A stretch of DNA of 64,000 nucleotides from Lentzea aerocolonigenes. GTDB lineage: Bacteria > Actinomycetota > Actinomycetes > Mycobacteriales > Pseudonocardiaceae. The DNA is taken from positions 1 through 64,000 of the forward strand of contig NZ_BBOJ01000017.1 of the NCBI RefSeq assembly GCF_000974445.1, written 5' to 3'. The translations under genes and the position numbers were made by a program. Below, one piece after another: positions 1-8,002 of this stretch. The notes beneath the pieces are model-generated. The model had not been told where the DNA came from. It saw only the letters and a program-made list of their open reading frames with translations, and searched no databases. The stretch's first letter is position 1. The number at the start of each line of letters is the position of its first letter.

Positions 1-2
1 TG

Positions 3-614
3 CTTACGCTGATGAACACGCTGGGTCTGGTCTGCATAGTGCGGCGGCCCCGGCGGTACCGGTCCTGGCTCGGGCAGCCCGGCACGGTCGCCGAGAACGT
101 GCTCAACCGCGAGTTCGGCGCCGAGGCTCCGGACACGAAGTGGGTCACCGACGTGACCGAGTTCCGGATCGGGGACCGCAAGGTCTACCTGTCACCCGTG
201 ATCGACCTGTTCGACCGGTCCGTCATCGCCTACTCCTGCGGACCCTCGCCGACGCTGGAGCTGACGAACTCCTCGCTGCGCGAGGCGATCGCCACCCTGC
301 CCGCCGGGGCCGCGCCGCTGGTGCACTCCGACCAGGGCTTCCAGTACCAGCACGCCTCCTGGCGTGCCCTGCTGGCCGACGCGTGCCTGACCCAGTCGAT
401 GTCACGGCGCGCCAACTGTCTCGACAACTCGATCGCCGAGAACTTCTTCGGCCATCTGAAGGAAGAACTGTTCCACCACACCAGGTTCGACACCGTCGAG
501 GAGTTCACCGTGGCTCTGCACGAGTACATCGACTGGTACAACACCACCCGTATCTCGACCACGCTCAAGGGCCTGAGCCCGGTCGAGTACCGAGCCCAGG
601 CCCTCGCGGCCTAA
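3..614 (+). CDS. IS3-family transposase OrfB, 5' end outside window
   Basis: This is the integrase-core (DDE) half of an IS3-family transposase, which would cut and join the element's ends. The DDE residues are visible: Asp in WVTDVTEF, Asp in VHSDQGFQY, and Glu in the AENFFGHLKEE stretch. The C-terminal WYNTTR...LSPVEYR block is typical of IS3 OrfB proteins. The reading frame is open to the left edge, so the ATG at 12 is probably internal and the helper OrfA lies outside. No frameshift is seen in the visible part, so it may be intact. Confidence 0.93.
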   Translation, partial: LTLMNTLGLVCIVRRPRRYRSWLGQPGTVAENVLNREFGAEAPDTKWVTDVTEFRIGDRKVYLSPVIDLFDRSVIAYSCGPSPTLELTNSSLREAIATLPAGAAPLVHSDQGFQYQHASWRALLADACLTQSMSRRANCLDNSIAENFFGHLKEELFHHTRFDTVEEFTVALHEYIDWYNTTRISTTLKGLSPVEYRAQALAA

Positions 615-640
615 CCTTTACTTAGCCAGTCCAACTTCCG

Positions 641-655
641 GGGACCAGTTCACAT
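641..655. repeat. Probable right terminal inverted repeat of the IS3 element
   Basis: After the transposase stop comes GGGGACCAGTTCACA. It ends in CA and resembles the outer tip of IS3-family terminal repeats. The left repeat is outside the window, so the pairing cannot be checked. The S41 peptidase stop lies only about 35 bases beyond it. Confidence 0.55.
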
Positions 656-690
656 CCACCTCACGTGGGTGAAGGCGCCCTTCATCGAGA

Positions 691-1641
691 TCACTTCAGG
701 GCTTCGCGGGTCGCTTCTGCGATGGGGCGGCGGGGGCCTTCGTCGCCGAGCGTCAGGACGTGTTCGAGCGCCTTCTTGTAGGCGACGTCGAACGCCTCGT
801 CCGCGGACACCGGGATGTGCGGGACCACGCCGACGCCCTCCCAGTTGGTGCCGGAGATCGGGTTGATCGCGCGGCCGTTGGGGATCGACGACTTGAGGTG
901 CGGGCCGACGCGGTAGCGGTCGCCGGGGTGGGCGCCGCCCTTCGTGGTCTCTCCGATCAGGGTGGCGCGCTCGTTCTGCTGCAGGTTGTAGCTCAGCTCC
1001 TCGGCGCCGGAGAACGTGCGGCCGCTGGTGAGCACGTAGATCGGCTTCTTGCCGCCGAACTTCGGGCCCTGGACGTGCGGGAGGGTCCAGTACTGCTCGG
1101 TGGTGTCTTCGGGGCGGCTGTAGATGTCGTTGAGGTGCACGCGCTCGTCGAACAGGTAGCTGCAGATCAGCGCGACCGTGTTGGGGTCGCCGCCGCCGTT
1201 GTTGCGCAGGTCGATGATCAACGCGTCGGTGTGCGCGATCAGGTTCATGGCCGCAACGAACGCCGGCGTGGCGATCTCGGCGTCGTGCAGCAGGCGCAGG
1301 TCGAGCAGGCCGACGTTGCCCTTCAGGCGTTCGACCCTGGTGATGCCGAACGCGTCCAGCTCGGCTTCCTTCCGGTAGGCCACCGGATCCCACGCCGACA
1401 CCTGGCCGGTCTCGGGGACCTCGTCGTGGCTGTACAGCAGGCGCAGGTGCTTGTCCCCGTTGACCGACTGCAGGTCAGCGGTGACGCGAGCGGCGAACTC
1501 CTGATCGTCCACATCGGAATAGGCGCCCTCGTCCAGACGGGCGCGCAGGACTTTCGCGATCTCGTTGGCCGTGTCCGGGAACACGTAGTAGGAGGCGAGC
1601 TGGGAGCACAGGAGTTCGATCTCTGGTTCGCGCACCGGCAC
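691..1641 (-). CDS. S41-family peptidase (tail-specific / IRBP-like)
   Basis: This 316-residue serine peptidase of family S41 belongs to the short IRBP-like form with no PDZ domain. Residues 1-75 form the usual helical N-terminal domain. The core strand LIIDLRNNGGG (about 141-151) precedes the TSGRTFSGAEE motif, whose Ser211 is the expected nucleophile. A GETTKGG motif and the NWEGVGVVPHI strand follow. The start is GTG at 1641. No signal peptide is visible, so it is probably cytoplasmic. It is divergent from the P450 gene. The substrate is unknown. Confidence 0.85.
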   Translation of the reverse strand: MPVREPEIELLCSQLASYYVFPDTANEIAKVLRARLDEGAYSDVDDQEFAARVTADLQSVNGDKHLRLLYSHDEVPETGQVSAWDPVAYRKEAELDAFGITRVERLKGNVGLLDLRLLHDAEIATPAFVAAMNLIAHTDALIIDLRNNGGGDPNTVALICSYLFDERVHLNDIYSRPEDTTEQYWTLPHVQGPKFGGKKPIYVLTSGRTFSGAEELSYNLQQNERATLIGETTKGGAHPGDRYRVGPHLKSSIPNGRAINPISGTNWEGVGVVPHIPVSADEAFDVAYKKALEHVLTLGDEGPRRPIAEATREALK

Positions 1642-1694
1642 ACGATACGAGACGGTCGGCGAACCAACAGCGCATTTTCGGCGTGGGTAAAGAC

Positions 1695-2846
1695 ATGGAG
1701 CCCAACTGGCAGTTCGATCACATCGATCCGTTGCTGGCCAATCCGTTGAACGACGTCTTAGCCGGCTTGCGCGCGCAGTGTCCCGTCGTGCACTCCACCA
1801 AACACGACGGGTTCACGGCCGTGCTCACCTACGACGCGATCAGACAGGTTCTCGGCGACTACGACACGTACAGCTCGACGGACGGCATCGCCATCCCCAC
1901 GGTCACCGTGACCGGCAAACCACCGATCGACTTCGACCCTCCGTTGCACACCTCGTACCGCAAGATCCTCCAACGGCACTTCACGCGCGCGGCGGTGGCG
2001 CAGTACGACGACGTGTTGCGCACGGCCGTACGGCAGCGGATCACCGAGTTGCTCGCACGAGGTGAAGCGGACCTGGTGCCGGAGCTCGCGCACTACCTGC
2101 CGCCGGCCGCGATCGCGTTGATCCTCGGCATGCCACCGGAGGACGGCGACAAGTTCCTCGGGTGGCTCGACCGGCTGTTCCTCGCGGCTCGCACCGGCGC
2201 GCGGGAGGACGGCGCCGCGGCGTTGCGCGAGTTCCAGGACTACGTCGCTGGCCAGCTCGACCGGCAGCGCGCGACCGGAGCGGACACGGTGGCGCTCGCG
2301 ATCGCGGGTGGAACCGTCGACGGGCGGCCGCTCACCGTCGACGAGCAGATCGGCATGTTCGTCTTCCTGATCGTCGCCGGGCACGAGACGACCGTGCACG
2401 GCCTGAGCACACTGCTCTACTTCCTCGCGACCGTCGACGGTCTGCGCGCGCGGCTGCGCGACGAACCCTCGTTGCTGCCGAAGGTGATCGACGAGTGCCT
2501 GCGCATCGAGTCGCCCGTCGTCGGAGTGGCGCGGACGGCCCGCGGCTCGGCGCTGGTGCCGGACGGGCGGGTCCTGGCGGTGCTCAGCGCGGCCAACCAC
2601 GACCCGGCGGTCTTCGAGCGTCCGGCCGAGTTCGACTGCGAACGCGAGCGGAACCCGCACCTGTCGTTCGGCTACGGGGTGCACCGGTGCGCGGGCGAGC
2701 ACCTGGCGTTCCTGGAGATGCGCATCGTCGCCGAGGAGGTGCTCAACCTGATGCCGGACTACGAGTTCGCGCCCGGCTTCCGTCCACAGTGGAGCGGAGG
2801 GAAGCTGACCCGCGGCATCGAGTCACTTCCCGTTCAGCTGCGCTGA
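1695..2846 (+). CDS. Cytochrome P450 (bacterial class I type)
   Basis: A soluble heme mono-oxygenase of about 383 residues. The I-helix oxygen-activation motif is VAGHETT. The ExxR motif is ECLR. The heme-binding loop is FGYGVHRCAGEHL, with Cys as the axial ligand. No membrane anchor is present, as usual for actinobacterial CYPs. ATG at 1695 is preferred over an in-frame GTG at 1683. No ferredoxin or reductase gene is adjacent, so electrons must come from partners encoded elsewhere. The substrate cannot be told from the sequence. The 3' end overlaps the convergent methyltransferase by 13 bases. Confidence 0.95.
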   Translation: MEPNWQFDHIDPLLANPLNDVLAGLRAQCPVVHSTKHDGFTAVLTYDAIRQVLGDYDTYSSTDGIAIPTVTVTGKPPIDFDPPLHTSYRKILQRHFTRAAVAQYDDVLRTAVRQRITELLARGEADLVPELAHYLPPAAIALILGMPPEDGDKFLGWLDRLFLAARTGAREDGAAALREFQDYVAGQLDRQRATGADTVALAIAGGTVDGRPLTVDEQIGMFVFLIVAGHETTVHGLSTLLYFLATVDGLRARLRDEPSLLPKVIDECLRIESPVVGVARTARGSALVPDGRVLAVLSAANHDPAVFERPAEFDCERERNPHLSFGYGVHRCAGEHLAFLEMRIVAEEVLNLMPDYEFAPGFRPQWSGGKLTRGIESLPVQLR

Positions 2847-3673
2847 TCCCGCGCCGAGGCGTAGAGGCACACCGCGGCGGCCGTCGCGAGGTTCAGGCTC
2901 TCCGCGGCGCCGTACAGCGGCACCTTCAGCGAGGTGTCCAGCTTCGCCACGACGTCGTCGGGCAGGCCGTGGGCCTCGCTGCCGAACACCCATGCCGTGG
3001 GCTGCTTCAGCTCGCCCCTGGCAGAGGCCTCGACGAGGTCGTCCTTCGCGTAGCCGTCGGCGGCGACGAGCTTCAACCCTGCCTGGCGGCACGCGGCGAG
3101 GGCCTCGTCCGCGTCACGAGATCGCGCGATCGGCAGGTGGAACAGCGACCCCGTGGAGGCGCGCACGCACTTGCCGTTGTGCGGGTCGACGGTGTCGCCC
3201 GCGAAGATCACCGCGTCCGCACCGGCCGCGTCCGCCACTCGCGTGACGGTGCCCGCGTTGCCGGGGTCGGAGACGCCGTGGAGCACGGCGACGAGACGCG
3301 GCGTGCCCCGCAGCGCCTCGCCGAGAGGCTGCGGCACGGCGTCGCAGACCGCGATGAGGCCCTGGGGCGTCACGGTTTCCGACAACGACGCGGCGGCCTT
3401 GTCGGTGACCTCGCTGATCCTGATGCCCGCGGCGGACGCGGTCTGGAGCAGCTCGGCGTTGCGTTCCGCGGCCGTGTCCGTCACGAAGAGCTCGTGGACC
3501 TGGCCGCCACGCCACGCCAGTGCCTCGCGCACGGCCTGCGCTCCCTCGACGAGGAAACGGCCTGCCTTGTCACGGCCCTGGCGGCGGGTCAGGTGGCGAG
3601 CAGCAACGACCCGAGGCGTCCGTTCGGTGAACGGAGCTGCCTCGGGTCGTTGCGCGCGTGACTGCTGGCTCAG
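2834..3673 (-). CDS. TrmH/SpoU-family RNA 2'-O-methyltransferase
   Basis: A SPOUT-fold enzyme that would methylate a ribose 2'-OH in rRNA or tRNA using SAM. An N-terminal substrate-binding region (RQGRDKAGRFLVEG) precedes the three SpoU motifs: GVSDPGNAGTVTRVADAAGA, VFGSEAHGLP and the knotted C-terminal motif SLNLATAAAVCLY. There is no in-frame ATG or GTG near the expected N-terminus. The best start is CTG at 3673, overlapping the rplT stop as CTGA, with GGGGA 6 bases upstream. That start is an inference. It is fourth in the infC-rpmI-rplT operon and probably translationally coupled to rplT. Confidence 0.88.
   Translation of the reverse strand: MSQQSRAQRPEAAPFTERTPRVVAARHLTRRQGRDKAGRFLVEGAQAVREALAWRGGQVHELFVTDTAAERNAELLQTASAAGIRISEVTDKAAASLSETVTPQGLIAVCDAVPQPLGEALRGTPRLVAVLHGVSDPGNAGTVTRVADAAGADAVIFAGDTVDPHNGKCVRASTGSLFHLPIARSRDADEALAACRQAGLKLVAADGYAKDDLVEASARGELKQPTAWVFGSEAHGLPDDVVAKLDTSLKVPLYGAAESLNLATAAAVCLYASARDQRS
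3604..3652 (-). promoter_or_regulatory. Long hairpin inside the 5' end of the methyltransferase gene
   Basis: A perfect 14-bp inverted repeat (CAACGACCCGAGGC at 3604-3617, complement at 3639-3652) encloses a second stem, CCGTTC-GGT-GAACGG (3620-3634). It lies 17-69 bases after the rplT stop. If the CTG start is right, it also lies within methyltransferase codons 8-23. No T-run follows. It could terminate or attenuate rplT-operon transcription or stabilise the mRNA. Confidence 0.6.
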
Positions 3674-4059
3674 GCCTTGTCCCCGGCCGGAGCGTTCACG
3701 TCGGTCGGGAGCGCGTTGCGCGCGATCTCGACGAGGGCCGTGAAGGCGGTGGCGTCGGTGACGGCGAGGTCCGCGAGGATCTTGCGGTCGACCTCGACGC
3801 CGCCGAGGCGCAGGCCCTGGATGAGGCGGTTGTAGGTCATGCCGTTCGCGCGGGCAGCGGCGTTGATCCGCTGGATCCACAGCTTGCGGAAGTCGCCCTT
3901 GCGCGCACGGCGGTCGCGGTACGCGTAGTTGAGCGAGTGGAGCACCTGCTCCTTGGCCTTGCGGTACAGCCTCGAGCGCTGGCCGCGGTAACCGCTGGCG
4001 AGCTCGAGGGTGGTACGGCGCTTCTTCTGGGCATTCACAGCCCGCTTGACGCGTGCCAC
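3670..4059 (-). CDS. rplT: 50S ribosomal protein L20
   Basis: L20 binds 23S rRNA and is needed early in large-subunit assembly. The 129-residue product has the basic N-terminal extension (ARVKRAVNAQKKRRTTLELA) and the conserved core RKLWIQRINAAARANGMTYN. Length is slightly above the usual 115-125 because of an acidic/Pro C-terminal tail (LPTDVNAPAGDKA). The start is GTG at 4059. It is third in infC-rpmI-rplT, 71 bases after rpmI. Confidence 0.98.
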   Translation of the reverse strand: MARVKRAVNAQKKRRTTLELASGYRGQRSRLYRKAKEQVLHSLNYAYRDRRARKGDFRKLWIQRINAAARANGMTYNRLIQGLRLGGVEVDRKILADLAVTDATAFTALVEIARNALPTDVNAPAGDKA

Positions 4060-4130
4060 GGGTCCATCCTGTCGATCTCAAGGGGACGGAAGTCGGGGTC
4101 CGTCCCGAAAGTTGCTAAGGGGGCGAGCGG

Positions 4131-4325
4131 TCAGAGACCGAGCAGCTTCTTCAAGCGCGGCGCGTCGGCGGGCGACACGACGGTCGTGCCGGCCATGCGA
4201 CGCGTCTCACGGCTGGACTTGACCTCCAGGCGGTGGCGCTTGCCCGTCTTCTCACGGACGATCTTCCCGCTGCCGGTCACCCGAACTCGCTTCGAGGTGC
4301 CCTTGTGCGTCTTGTTCTTCGGCAT
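4131..4325 (-). CDS. rpmI: 50S ribosomal protein L35
   Basis: A 64-residue ribosomal protein with the family signature MPKNKTHKGTSKRVRVTGSGK at the N-terminus and RHRLEVKSS in the middle. Size and basic composition are normal. It sits 49 bases after infC and 71 before rplT, the universal order of this operon. Confidence 0.98.
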   Translation of the reverse strand: MPKNKTHKGTSKRVRVTGSGKIVREKTGKRHRLEVKSSRETRRMAGTTVVSPADAPRLKKLLGL

Positions 4326-4374
4326 TTCCGTCCTCGTCTCGTGCTACCCACCGGGTCGGGGGCGGGCGTGCGTC

Positions 4375-4980
4375 CTACTCGGCGGCGTCGTCGCCTTCGA
4401 CGACGTCGTCCTGGTCCTGCTTGACCGGACGCGCCTTGATGTTCTTGTGCGGCGCCAACACCATGATCATGTTGCGGCCGTCCTGCTTCGGGTTGGACTC
4501 GACGAAGCCCAGCTCCGCGACGTCCTCCGCCAGCTTCTGCAGCAACCGGTAACCGAGCTCCGGGCGCGACTGCTCGCGGCCGCGGAACATGATGGTCACC
4601 TTGACCTTGTTCCCGTGCGACAGGAAGCGGGCCACGTGGCCCTTCTTCGTCTGGTAGTCGTGCGGGTCGATCTTCGGCCGGAGCTTCTGCTCCTTGATCA
4701 CGGTCAGCTGCTGGTTACGGCGAGACTCACGAGCCTTCTGGGCGGTCTCGTACTTGAACTTGCCGTAGTCCATGAGCTTGCATACCGGAGGTCGAGCCTG
4801 CGCGGCGACCTCGACGAGGTCCAGATCCGCTTCCTGCGCGAGTCGGAGTGCGTCCTCGATGCGAACGATCCCGACCTGCTCGCCGTTCGGCCCGACCAGA
4901 CGGACCTCAGGCACGCGGATGCGGTCGTTGATGCGCGGCTCGGTGCTCACGGGAGCACCTCGGTTCGAGGGACTTGTCAT
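4375..4980 (-). CDS. infC: Translation initiation factor IF-3
   Basis: IF-3 binds the 30S subunit, checks start codons and blocks premature 50S joining. The N-domain motif RINDRIRVPEVRLVGPNGEQ and linker KLMDYGKFKYE are present. The C-domain KVKVTIMFRGREQSRPELG is complete, and an acidic tail follows. Two starts are possible: ATG at 4980 with AAAGGA five bases upstream, or GTG at 4950 (STEPRIND) with GAGGTG upstream. I use the ATG. Unlike E. coli infC it does not use AUU, so classic start-codon autoregulation is not obvious here. First gene of the operon. Confidence 0.97.
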   Translation of the reverse strand: MTSPSNRGAPVSTEPRINDRIRVPEVRLVGPNGEQVGIVRIEDALRLAQEADLDLVEVAAQARPPVCKLMDYGKFKYETAQKARESRRNQQLTVIKEQKLRPKIDPHDYQTKKGHVARFLSHGNKVKVTIMFRGREQSRPELGYRLLQKLAEDVAELGFVESNPKQDGRNMIMVLAPHKNIKARPVKQDQDDVVEGDDAAE

Positions 4981-5005
4981 TCACGTCCTTTAAGACTCGT
5001 TTGCG

Positions 5006-5044
5006 CCAAAGACAAGAGCCCCGTCGTCGATGTCGACGACAGGG
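5006..5044 (-). terminator. Attenuator-like hairpin in the infC leader
   Basis: On the minus strand, 26 bases upstream of infC, an 11-bp stem (5019-5044: CCCT/GTCGTCG, ACAT loop, CGACGAC/GGGG with one T-G pair) is followed by a T-rich run (CTCTTGTCTTT). This looks like an intrinsic terminator inside the leader, as expected for ribosomal-protein or IF-3 autoregulated leaders. A second hairpin (GCTCTCG / CGAGAGC) lies at 5163-5182, near the probable leader start. Confidence 0.55.
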
Positions 5045-5256
5045 CCCGCTTCCGACCGATCTCGAACCCGGCTTCGGACACCTGCGTGTCCTGTACCGAG
5101 GAGACCGGACCCGGCCACCTCTTGAGGCGGTGAACGCGGGTGGGAGCGGGGCTCCACTTGCCGCTCTCGCACTAACGAGAGCTGGTCGCGTCGGAAATAG
5201 TAGCAGACGGCCTCGTCAACCCCCGAATCGCGGGCCTGTGACGTCGGCTTGCTTGA

Positions 5257-5607
5257 ATGTCAGGCGTGACCGATCCGCTTGAAGACAGTATCCGTGACCT
5301 GGGCGATGTCCCCAGCATCGAGGTGATCAGCCGGGCCGCCGTGATGCTGCTGTCCGCCTCCGCGGAACGGCTGGGCCTCGCCGACCCCGACCCCGACAAC
5401 TCCCCTCGCCGCGACCTCGACGAGGCCCGCCGCCTGATCACCGGCCTGGCCGGCCTGGTCACGGCCACGTCGGAGTACCTCGGCCCGCACGCCGCGCCGC
5501 TCAAGGACGGCCTGCAGTCGGTGCAGCGCGCGTTCCGCGAGGCCTCCGCCGTGCCGGACGAGCCGGGCCAGGGTCCTGGCGAGAAGTACACCGGTCCCGT
5601 CTACTGA
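5257..5607 (+). CDS. DUF1844 family protein
   Basis: A 116-residue acidic, mostly helical protein. The block IEVISRAAVMLLSASAERLGL and the following DLDEARRLITGLAGLV helix are characteristic of DUF1844, found next to infC in many actinobacteria. The function is not known. No signal peptide or membrane segment is visible. It is transcribed away from infC, with the promoters sharing the roughly 75-base gap before the infC leader. Confidence 0.85.
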   Translation: MSGVTDPLEDSIRDLGDVPSIEVISRAAVMLLSASAERLGLADPDPDNSPRRDLDEARRLITGLAGLVTATSEYLGPHAAPLKDGLQSVQRAFREASAVPDEPGQGPGEKYTGPVY

Positions 5608-5690
5608 GCAGGTAGCCGAACCTCCTGTCCGCTGCTGTTCTCGTTGGCGCGAAAAACCGGGCAGCAACGGATCGGACGTCGATACAGGCG

Positions 5691-6344
5691 CTAGTCCGCT
5701 CGGACGACGACGGGCTCCCACGGCTCCGCCCTGACCTGGAACACCGCGGAGGCGCGTTGCCCGGTGGCCGCCCGGAACGTGATGGCGGAGCCGTTGTGGA
5801 GCGGGCCCACGTCCAGGTGCTCGGCAGGGGGCTCGTCGTGCTGCGACAGCCCGAGCACCCTGCTGCCCGGCACCACGGACACCGTGAGCTGCTCGATGAC
5901 GGCGGGTCCCCCGAAGTAGCTCAGCCGGAACTCGTCGGGCGCGCCGGGCGTGATCGCGAACGTCGGCATGCCCCTGCGGCTGCGTTCGGCGGCGAGGACC
6001 TCCGTGAGCTCGTTGACCTGAGCCGTCGCCTGCGCGGCGGTGAGCTGCGCCTCGTCGGCCAGCATCCGTGACGCCGTCGCCGCTTCCTCCGCCTGCGCCG
6101 CCGCCTTCCGCGCCTCCTCCGCCCCCTTCCGCGCTTCCTCCGCCGCCGTCTTGGACTGCAGAGCGCTGGACGTGGCCTGCTCGACGGCCCTGCGCGCGGC
6201 GCCCGCCTCCTCCTGGGCCCTGGCGGCTGCCTCGTGGGCCGCGCGAGCCGCTTCCTGCGCGTTCTTCGCCTCGCGCGCCTGCCACAACGACACGGCCACC
6301 GCGCACATCGCCACCACCGCGGCGATGACTGCCAACGCGATCAT
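5691..6344 (-). CDS. Membrane-anchored coiled-coil protein, hypothetical
   Basis: A 217-residue protein not recognised as a named family. It has one N-terminal membrane helix (about residues 2-20, ALAVIAAVVAMCAVAVSLW). A long Ala/Glu-rich coiled coil follows to about residue 105, with heptad-like EEARKGAEEARKAA repeats. A C-terminal beta-rich domain of about 100 residues completes it. ATG at 6344 overlaps the stop of the upstream membrane gene as ATGA, so the two are translated together. The topology puts the coiled coil and beta domain on one side of the membrane. Function unknown. Confidence 0.75.
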   Translation of the reverse strand: MIALAVIAAVVAMCAVAVSLWQAREAKNAQEAARAAHEAAARAQEEAGAARRAVEQATSSALQSKTAAEEARKGAEEARKAAAQAEEAATASRMLADEAQLTAAQATAQVNELTEVLAAERSRRGMPTFAITPGAPDEFRLSYFGGPAVIEQLTVSVVPGSRVLGLSQHDEPPAEHLDVGPLHNGSAITFRAATGQRASAVFQVRAEPWEPVVVRAD

Positions 6345-6931
6345 GCCTTCACCCCCAACGCTGCCAGCTGCCTGCGGGCCAGTTCGTCGATGACGTCGGT
6401 GTTCCCGGTCCGCCACCCGACCGCCGGGTCGTTCGGGAACTTCGCGAGCTGCCTGGGCGAGAGGCTGGTAAGCGCTCTCAGCGCGAGCAGGTCGGGCTTG
6501 TCCCTGAGCTTCGCGGTGTTGCCCGCCTTGCGCGCGTACCGCAGGCGCAGCGGCAACCAGGTGATGAGGAGGAACAGGACCGGAACGACGATCAGAGCGG
6601 CCGCGAGCCAGAACGCGGACTCCTCCACGACGCTGATCTGCGCGTGGCCCGCGTCGGTGAGGGTCTCGCCGGCCTTGGTGCCGTTGCCGAGTGCTCCCGC
6701 GAGGTCGTTGCCGACGAGCGGAAGCCCTCGGGCCTTGTTGGCGGCGTTGGTGAAGACGTCGCGGATGTTGCCGCCCGCGTTGACCAGGCCGTCTCCCGGA
6801 GCTCTCAGCTGGAGCACCCAGTCGTGGACGGTGGTGGCCACCCAGATCCAGAGGGCCACCCAGCCGACGGCGAGGAGGTCTGCGATCAGTTGACGCGTGA
6901 ACCTGACAGGTCTGTCCGCGTACCACTTCAT
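6341..6931 (-). CDS. Hypothetical membrane protein with two TM segments
   Basis: A 196-residue protein. One membrane segment lies near residues 14-35 (LIADLLAVGWVALWIWVA) and a second near 107-127 (FWLAAALIVVPVLFLLITWLPL). The loop between them is Gly/Ala-rich, probably extracytoplasmic, and the C-terminal tail of about 65 residues contains LTSLSPRQLAKFPNDPAVGW. Similar two-TM proteins are common and uncharacterised in actinomycetes. Its stop overlaps the downstream coiled-coil gene (ATGA), suggesting a two-protein membrane complex. Confidence 0.75.
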   Translation of the reverse strand: MKWYADRPVRFTRQLIADLLAVGWVALWIWVATTVHDWVLQLRAPGDGLVNAGGNIRDVFTNAANKARGLPLVGNDLAGALGNGTKAGETLTDAGHAQISVVEESAFWLAAALIVVPVLFLLITWLPLRLRYARKAGNTAKLRDKPDLLALRALTSLSPRQLAKFPNDPAVGWRTGNTDVIDELARRQLAALGVKA

Positions 6932-6975
6932 ACGAGGATGTTGCCATGTGAAGCATTCGGTGCCGAGCGACCGGG

Positions 6976-7524
6976 TCAGTGCGCGGTGGTCATGAGCCGG
7001 GCCCAGTGCTCACCCGACTGCCGCCCGATCCAGCCGCCGTACAGCAGCGAGTACCGCCGGTCTGGCCGCGCCCAGAACGCGTTGACCTTCGCGATCGCCT
7101 CGTCACGCGGCAGTCCGAGGTCCTCCAGCGCGGTCGCGGTGTCGGCCATGACGCACAAGTGGTTGTCGTCACAGGGATACAGGAACTCGGCAGGCTCGTT
7201 GCTCAGCGCCAGCAACGGTCGTTCGTCGTTCTCGAACCCGGACGCGACGGGCGTCCCGAAGGTCACGGTCGTGGTCACCGGGACGGCGGCGTCGTGCGGC
7301 TCCGAGATGGAGAACATCGCCGTGGCGGGAAGATCGGACGCCGATAGACATGCTCGCGCGTACACGATCGACAGGCCCAGCAGTTCGGCGAGGTCGTCAC
7401 CGCGCAGGTCGCGGTCGGGAGCTTCGCGCACGACGGCGGCGAGCTCCCGCGGCAGTTCCGGTTCGCCCGGCCTGATCGCGTGCAGCGCGGCCCGCATCCG
7501 GAAGTTGGCCTTCTCGGAGATCAA
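6976..7524 (-). CDS. Hypothetical protein
   Basis: A 182-residue soluble protein that I do not recognise. The N-terminal half contains RPGEPELPRELAAVVREAP and DDLAELLGLSIVYARACL, which look helical. The C-terminal half has CDDNHLCVMADTATALEDLG and ends in a Trp-rich segment (AFWARP...YGGWIGRQ). Two Cys near the middle could pair or bind metal. It is a single gene between the ridA operon and the membrane-protein pair. Codon use matches its neighbours. Confidence 0.6.
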   Translation of the reverse strand: MISEKANFRMRAALHAIRPGEPELPRELAAVVREAPDRDLRGDDLAELLGLSIVYARACLSASDLPATAMFSISEPHDAAVPVTTTVTFGTPVASGFENDERPLLALSNEPAEFLYPCDDNHLCVMADTATALEDLGLPRDEAIAKVNAFWARPDRRYSLLYGGWIGRQSGEHWARLMTTAH

Positions 7525-7533
7525 CGGTGTCCT

Positions 7534-7588
7534 CCAACTGCCGAGGGCGCACCCCCGAGTGGAGGCACGCCCTCAGCAAAGCAGTTGG
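7534..7588 (-). terminator. Stem-loop after the ridA operon
   Basis: CCAACTGC (7534-7541) pairs with GCAGTTGG (7581-7588). Inside it GAGGGCG pairs with CGCCCTC. It sits 22 bases after the ridA stop on the minus strand and 9 bases before the next start codon, so it may end the ridA transcript or fold in the leader of the downstream gene. Confidence 0.55.
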
Positions 7589-7610
7589 TGCCGCAACCGG
7601 CACGACCAGG

Positions 7611-7991
7611 TCAGTCGACGACGGCCAGCGCGTCGATCTCCACGAGCAGACCGGCCGGAAGTCCCACGTAGACGGTCGTGCGCGCGGGCGCCGGGTCCGT
7701 GACGAACTCGCCGTAGACCTCGTTGAGCTCCGCGAAGTGCGCGGTGTCGGTGAGGTAGACGCGGATCATCACCACGTCGTCGATGGACGCGCCGCCGGCG
7801 GCGAGCACGGCGTTGAGGTTCGCGAACGTCTGGCGCGTCTGCTCGGCCACGGTGGTGCCGACGATCTCACCGGAGGACGGATCGAACGCCACCTGGCCGG
7901 CCACCTGAAGGATGTTGCCCTTGCGCACACCCTGCGAGAAGCGGGCCACCGGCTGCGGAGCGTCGGCAGTCTTGATCTCAACCTTGGACAA
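7611..7991 (-). CDS. ridA: RidA-family (YjgF/UK114) enamine/imine deaminase
   Basis: RidA proteins hydrolyse reactive enamine/imine intermediates released by PLP enzymes. The family's conserved features are present: SQGVRKGNILQVAGQVAFDP near the N-terminus, the RVYLTDTAHFAELNEVYGE segment, and PARTTVYVGLPAGLLVEIDALAV with the substrate-binding Arg. I choose TTG at 7991 (SKVEIK...) because AAGGGG lies seven bases upstream. The longer ATG at 8024 would overlap the IclR gene. It is last in the regulator-kinase-ridA operon and would serve the PLP deaminase encoded divergently at 9801. Confidence 0.9.
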   Translation of the reverse strand: MSKVEIKTADAPQPVARFSQGVRKGNILQVAGQVAFDPSSGEIVGTTVAEQTRQTFANLNAVLAAGGASIDDVVMIRVYLTDTAHFAELNEVYGEFVTDPAPARTTVYVGLPAGLLVEIDALAVVD

Positions 7992-8002
7992 CGTGTTTCC
8001 CC

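Noticed and set aside
1..660. Composite transposon or genomic island starting at the IS element
   Set aside because: Only one IS end is visible and flanking genes show no change in base use or other mobility genes.
4990..5172. 60-codon minus-strand frame in the infC leader
   Set aside because: It covers the attenuator hairpins and has no ribosome site; more likely a structured RNA leader.
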